64,000 nt of DNA from Angiostrongylus vasorum. Taxonomy: Eukaryota; Nematoda; Chromadorea; Rhabditida; Metastrongylidae. The notes below the pieces were generated by a model. The model had not been told where the DNA came from. It did no database searches and saw only the letters and a list, made by a program, of their open reading frames with translations. The position numbers and the translations under genes were made by a program. This document shows positions 59,093-64,000 of the stretch, piece by piece. The DNA is taken from positions 434,001 to 498,000 of the forward strand of contig JADANN010000149.1 of assembly GCA_018806985.1 (NCBI GenBank), read 5' to 3'. Numbering within the stretch: the first letter of the stretch is position 1; each line of letters begins with the position of its first letter.

Positions 59093-59139
59093 CAGACACA
59101 CTTCGGGCTCTGCTTTGCATTAAAAAAGTTATATTTGAT

Positions 59140-59345
59140 TTATTCCACAGTTAAACTAGTTTTGTTTCAGTACAGTGGTAAATGAAAAACTAGAGCGACC
59201 ATCCCTATTAATCACTTTCACAAGAGCTCGAACTGCAAGTAGAATCATGAAGTGTGACAGTTAATGGCTGTGGACCATTGACTCAGTTCAACACAGCTCT
59301 GAAGAAGACGGAGGTGCGGGAGCGTTAGCCGAATAAAGTACTATA
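59140..59345 (+). repeat. possible PLE terminal-repeat scrap
   Basis: CAGCTCTGAAGAAGACGG and GCGGGAGCGTTAGCC at 59295-59330 keep the order of the hammerhead-like motif with many changes. Confidence 0.35.
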
Positions 59346-59787
59346 CCAACTTCGTGTAAGTCTATAAATATAGGATTTTACTGACTAATTGTTAGTGGCT
59401 TTGAATAGCAGTAGTTGATTGTGCTGGTGATTTACGATGAGTCTGCGTCGTTGTTTTGAGTTGCTCGATATGAACGTAACTTTATCTCCCTGTGTGAAAA
59501 TCTCAGATTTCCTCCTAGATTTAAGCGGGTGCATTTGTCTGCTTGCAATTTTTATAGTGGAAATGGACTTTGTGCCCCGTTATTGGCTTGCAGTTGGTTC
59601 AAGCTCTGTGTTACAGTGTCCAACTGTTGAATGTTTCGAAATATATAAGCTCCACCCATAGGGAATTCGTTCTACTGGCGAGTAGATCTGTGAAGTTGAG
59701 ATCTTTGAACTATGGAGGCAAGTTGTGACATGGTGGATGGACATATCTGCTGTAGGGAGCAGTGAGACTGGATTTCGAAGTAGAGCG

Positions 59788-60050
59788 TTAGAAGGATAAA
59801 ACTTTAGGCATTGATCAGTTACTGAACTATGCGTCATGAATTCGACTTCATTGTGTATTGTTAGAGGACATTGAGTGCTTATGTTGCCTATACAATGATT
59901 TGCTGTAGCCCATCGATGTATTAACCCAGTGCCTCAATGCTTCCATGGAGTTCGAGTACGATATTCAGGGCTTGTTGAGCAGAGATCGCAGGATCAAACA
60001 TGCGATCGTGTGAGTATTGCAGAGCACCTTTGGCCATTCTACTAACCGTA
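59788..60050 (-). repeat. SINE-A copy, diverged
   Basis: Minus orientation, head at the right end; tail TAGGCATTGATCAGTTACTG at the left. Confidence 0.65.
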
Positions 60051-60147
60051 ACCAAGATTAGTTTAGCTATAGTGGAGTTCGAGCAAATACTCTGGATCTT
60101 CGATTTTTTTTATTTTGTACTCTATGTATTATGGAGTAACTGGACTC

Positions 60148-60425
60148 GTGTGGCGCAGTGGTCGGAGGCACCCCTGTGATACACACATGGGATCGATCTT
60201 CGCGCCCATAGCACACTAAACCTTCTATCCCTCCGCGTTTGGCAAATTGGTACCAGACTCGTTTGGGAGGATAGCAGCACTGGCTTGATACATCGGTAGG
60301 CCACCGCGAGTCATTGTAAAGGGCAGATGTGCATCCAATCACCTCTAGCGATGCTTAATGAAGTCGAATGCATGGCGCATCCCTCAGGGATTGATCTGCG
60401 CCAAGAATCTTGTCCTTCATCCTTT
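60148..60425 (+). repeat. SINE-A copy, near full length, best preserved head
   Basis: TGGCGCAGTGGT (A box, 60151-60162), GGGATCGATCTTC (B box region), TTGGTACCAGACTCG, GATGCTTAATGAAGTCGAAT, tail CGCCAAGAATCTTGTCC. It faces 59788-60050 head to head. Confidence 0.85.
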
Positions 60426-60869
60426 TGTGGAGTAATTAAACCTATATATAAATAGTACAGAAATAAAAGTTTAGCGAAGCTGTTAGCAGTGATATAAAAA
60501 AGTGCGTCAGATTGTATCATAACAAAACAGTTAAAAAACGTATGACACAAGTGAGTAGGGAACGCCTGTAGTCTTCTGAGAGAAGAGCAGCTGCTGCATA
60601 ATAATAGAAGTAGGTAGAGTTATCGCTAGAGGAAATTACTGTTATTGTTCAAGAAGAGGTATTGAAATGACATCCGTATAGTACAATCTGATAGAGCTTA
60701 TTCGATGCCTATTACATTAATCCTAGGGAGAATATCACACTAAACGATGTGCAAGAAGCTTCGTTTGCACAGAAAGGATCACAAGGATGGCATAGTTCGT
60801 ATTAGGTTCTTTGGAAGCAAATTAATGCAATATTTCAAATTCTGCATTTTTTAAGCTGGCACACCTCAA
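60426..60869. other. AT-rich DNA, nothing recognised
   Basis: No coding or repeat feature supported. Confidence 0.4.
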
Positions 60870-61045
60870 CTCTTAACAAACCTTGTTCGTCGAAGTAAGA
60901 ACCTCGAGGATCTACACATTTTTGAAAATGATTAATGAAGTCGTTAAAGGTAGTTTCGACCTCAATTTGGTTTATGAAGGATCTCTCTTATAAGAGGGTG
61001 TCGAGATGCTTAAAGAATAGTATTTGGTAGGGTAAGAGGTCTAGC
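60870..61045 (-). mobile_element. mariner-family transposase C-terminal fragment
   Basis: The minus frame reads QIEVETTFNDFINHF then QKCVDPRGSYFDEQG, the WQKCID..GEYFD ending of mariner transposases. Upstream catalytic parts are absent. Confidence 0.55.
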
Positions 61046-61059
61046 GAATAGGCGAATAG

Positions 61060-62545
61060 AAGCGGGCTGGCGCTTGGTCCAAAGGTGAGACAGAGCTTAG
61101 TATCTTGTCTCGTTCAGCTTTCGCATCCTCGCTTGTACGACACGTTATCGCGCGTCATCTTGGAGAATAAGTGGCCCACTAACGGGAGTGACCGGGATTA
61201 CATGAGTTCAGGTACAATATACCTGGTACTCATGTAAGCGATGCAGTGAAGAATACATTGGCGAGATGGGGTAGACTACTTTTTCGTGAGCATTATAGAA
61301 CATTTAGATGGGGAAAGTTAAAATTCGACAAAATGCTCTTCTAGGTACGCATGTGGCACAAAAGCGCAATGGTGATGATTCTGAAAAGACTGGCCGGATC
61401 AAAGCGTTGGAATCAAAACATCAATGCAAGAGGGGCGTTTCGGACAAATTCCAGAAATCCAAGGATGCACCGGAAAGACGCATGCCTCACTATCACACGT
61501 GGCCTGACGCCTTTTTTTCAAACTGATTTTTGTAATATGGGTGAGTTTCATTTGTCATTCCAAGTGAGCAATGGAACAGCTACTGGCATCAAGCTTTGCC
61601 ATTTCCTTTATGTCCAAAGTGGAAGCACCAGCAATCGATCTTCGGCCATTACTCTGCGGCAGATATATAGATGATTGTTTTGTCATTTGCACCACACAAG
61701 AAGGAAATAGACAAATGTTTTAAGTTGTTGAATGAACAGTCAGAGTATATTAAGTTTAATCGAGAAAAACAGAAAGAAAACTGGCTTCCATTTCTGAACG
61801 TTCAAGCTAACCTATCCGAAAACGGCTAAACCAAGAAATGCTACCGAAACCCAAGAAACAAAATAGTCCACTACCTCTCCTCTCACCCCTCAAACATAGA
61901 AAGGGCGCTTGTGACGAATATGTTTCGAGCAGCAACCAGTCTGTGCACAGGAAGAGAGCAGAGCGAAGAATTCCTAAAATTGATGAAGCAAAGCCATTTT
62001 TAATTGCTACGAAGCTGAAGGTGCTCGCGATAGGTACGGAGGAAAACCCACACCCCAAAACGGTAAGTCCAGCGATGACAAGGTCCCGTTTATCCTGTTC
62101 CTCGTTTCAAATGAAATAAGTACAGCTATAAAACGTTGGTTAAGAAGTGTGTGTCTAAAGAATTCGCTAACAGTGATTAAAATACCCCTAACCACGCTAA
62201 GACGCCAGCTGTTTCGCAACCGCCTATATATCTACGCACAGCGCAAAACCACGTAATATGTCCTAACTGTAGAGGCGGTGATTGTACGAGTTCAGGTTCA
62301 GTGTACCCAATTTAAAGCGTGTGGAGAACACCTTGAGGAGACGTATAGACTACTCCGAGTTCGTAGGAAAGAACATCTAGTCGATAAACTTAAGGTTAAA
62401 CCAAATACTCTGCTAGGCGTATAGGATGCAGAGACATAGCGGTGAAGATTTTGAAGTAGAAGTTACCATTCTCGCACAGGAATCGCAGAACTTCACGCAG
62501 AACTGTCGGAGCATTCTGGATAGTTTCCAAGACTGTAAAAAATGA
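61060..62545 (+). mobile_element. Penelope-like element, reverse transcriptase plus GIY-YIG region
   Basis: Plus frames: a palm block with GRYIDDCFVICTTQEE (YIDD at 61664-61675, intact), then NWLPFLNVQANLSENG, HYLSSHPSNIERALVTNMFR, SVCTGRERSEEFLKLM; then the endonuclease-like part FKACGEHLEETYRLLRVRRK and [15 protein letters not shown] (62300-62490). Frameshifts and stops separate the blocks, so it is not intact. The reverse transcriptase is telomerase-like by family. Confidence 0.8.
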
Positions 62546-63440
62546 AAAGAAATTTACCGACTGGATATTCTTTGATGCGGACGCAGTGTGGTCTACTGGT
62601 TTCGCCAATGTGTTCGTCCGCACGCGCTTTAAAAGGATGAGATAAACAGTACCAGAACTCATCCAATCACCGTCTCTACCGTTTGGCCATATTATGCAAT
62701 TCTGCATTGTGCATAAACGGTCATACAGGCTATTAATAACTAGCTGGCGTCTGGGAGTGTTCGGTGGTATTTCATTCACTACCAGCGAATACTCTAGAGA
62801 CGCCTTTCTTAAGCAGCGTTTCATGGTCGCTCTTATTTCGTTGGAAATGAAGGCCAAGATTAACGGGACCTTGTTCTCGCTAGAATTATCATTTGCGGCG
62901 TGGTTCTTCCTCAGAACCTATCCCTAAGGAGCTTCAATTTTGTAGCCGTTTAAAATGGCTATTTGCTGCGCCAATTTCAACGATTCCTCCTCTGCTCTCT
63001 TCCTGCTCAAACAATGGTGGATGTTCGAAAAACATTTCTTACGAGCGCGCTTTTTTAGTGTGAGACGGGAAGGGAGAGGTAATGAACCAGTATACTTTTG
63101 CTACTTGGCTTTCGGTACCACTTCGCGATGTAGCCGTTCTCGGGTAGATTAATCTGAACGTTCAGAAAAGGAAGCCAGTTTTTCCTTTGGTGTTTCACGA
63201 GTAAGCTTAGTGGACTCTGACTGTTCATTCAATAATTTTGAGACATTTAGCCATTTAGTCTTGGCAACCACGTATATATCTATAGCAGACTAATGACCGT
63301 AGATCGATTATGGCGCTTTCACTTTACACATAAAGGCAATGGCAAGGCTTGGTGCTAGTATCTGTCCGATTGCCAACCTATTCACTTATGTGTAATATTT
63401 TCTGGGCTATCTGAAGACTAAGCACCTTAGTCACTCCTTT
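62546..63440 (-). mobile_element. Penelope-like element facing the preceding copy
   Basis: Minus orientation: NSLYDRLCTMQNCIIWPNGR then [20 protein letters not shown] (62570-62760), followed to the right by the linker and reverse transcriptase debris up to about 63440. Its endonuclease end meets the endonuclease end of the copy at 61060, tail to tail. Confidence 0.7.
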
Positions 63441-63674
63441 AAGAGAGCCATCAACTGCTGAATTGAAAAGCCATGCATGTTTATTGCTCCTTCGCGTTGC
63501 ATAAGTAGTTCGAGGATAGCTTCTATAACCGAGTCATTCGACACGTTTGTGTAGGACTCCATCACATATGATGTTACTACGCGCGTTACGTAGACGACCC
63601 ACGAACATCCGGGCGTTCATTAGAGTGTGCTTCAACAACTGGATAAGTATTATGGTTAAAAACGATGTCATTCT

Positions 63675-63945
63675 AAGTGTTGAATGATAAGAGTTAGAGG
63701 CGCCCTGCAATACACATCAGGTTGACCCCGCCAGACTCAGCAAGCATTCCCATTCCTTCGCGATCGACAAGTTGCTACCAAACCTGTCTAGGGAGGATAG
63801 CAGCATTGGTTCGATGCATCGTTGGGCCACTGGGAGTCGTTGTATAGGCCAGATATGCATTCAATCACCTCTAACGATGTCTGATGACGTCGAATGCTTG
63901 GCGCATCCCTCAGGAGTTGTTCAGCGCCAAGGGATTTATCTTTTT
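63675..63945 (+). repeat. SINE-A copy, near full length
   Basis: Head GTTAGAGGCGCCCTGCAATA, TTGCTACCAAACCTGTC, CAGATATGCATTCAATCACC, GACGTCGAATGCTTGGCGC, tail CGCCAAGGGATTTATC. Confidence 0.8.
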
Positions 63946-64000
63946 CATCTTTTTTTAGCTAAATGATATTTTCGCTAAACCGACCATTGCTTTACCTAGG

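Noticed and set aside
55217..59154. Four ORFs of 1,222-1,294 codons on both strands
   Set aside because: They are translations of (CATA)n, which lacks stops in most frames and repeats MYVC or HTYI. There is no gene context.
60151..60205. Functional tRNA gene
   Set aside because: A and B box matches exist, but the acceptor and anticodon arms do not fold and the same head occurs in about nineteen SINE-A copies.
62396..62857. 153-codon minus ORF as a host gene
   Set aside because: Its motifs match the endonuclease region repeated in at least four other PLE copies in this window.

Overview
The window is eukaryotic nuclear DNA from a nematode, most likely a rhabditid or strongylid (hookworm-like) worm. 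This rests on small phase-consistent exons with TTTTCAG/TTTTTAG acceptors, a RIO1 kinase and a Cys-loop anion channel of nematode type, and a dense background of RTE-type non-LTR elements, Penelope-like elements (PLEs) and tRNA-derived short repeats. The species call is inference; no database search was run. No complete prokaryote-style long ORF in the window is a gene. The four ORFs above 1,200 codons at 55-59 kb are products of a tetranucleotide satellite.

Layout. 1-9558 (+): the RIO1 protein kinase gene (riok-1), nine exons with its 5' end outside the window; intron 5 (6.8 kb) carries two RTE elements placed head to head. 9.6-26 kb: gene-poor and repeat-rich (SINE-like repeats, PLE fragments, a 96-bp-arm foldback, three non-LTR fragments). 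26114-28545 (+): a five-exon, 229-residue gene of unknown function ending in a hydrophobic anchor-like tail. 30819-48591 (-): ten exons of a Cys-loop ligand-gated anion channel subunit, from extracellular domain to stop; a possible signal-peptide exon lies at 53956-53994. One 13.1-kb intron holds several PLEs, SINEs and a nested two-exon coding region (44615-45341, same strand). 49.5-55 kb: a PLE interrupted by a SINE-C with an 11-bp target-site duplication, then low-information DNA. 55.23-59.07 kb: about 3.6 kb of (CATA)n. 59.1-64 kb: SINEs, a mariner tail and two PLE copies facing each other.

The three host genes show no functional link; they are neighbours diluted by transposable elements. 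The most interesting repeat feature is a recurring short motif matching a minimalist hammerhead ribozyme core (CTGANGA, GGC/GCC stem, GAAAC-GTC). It sits in the terminal repeats of the PLE copies, often in inverted pairs. Exon joins were chosen by hand from reading frame, splice phase and family resemblance; transcripts would settle them.
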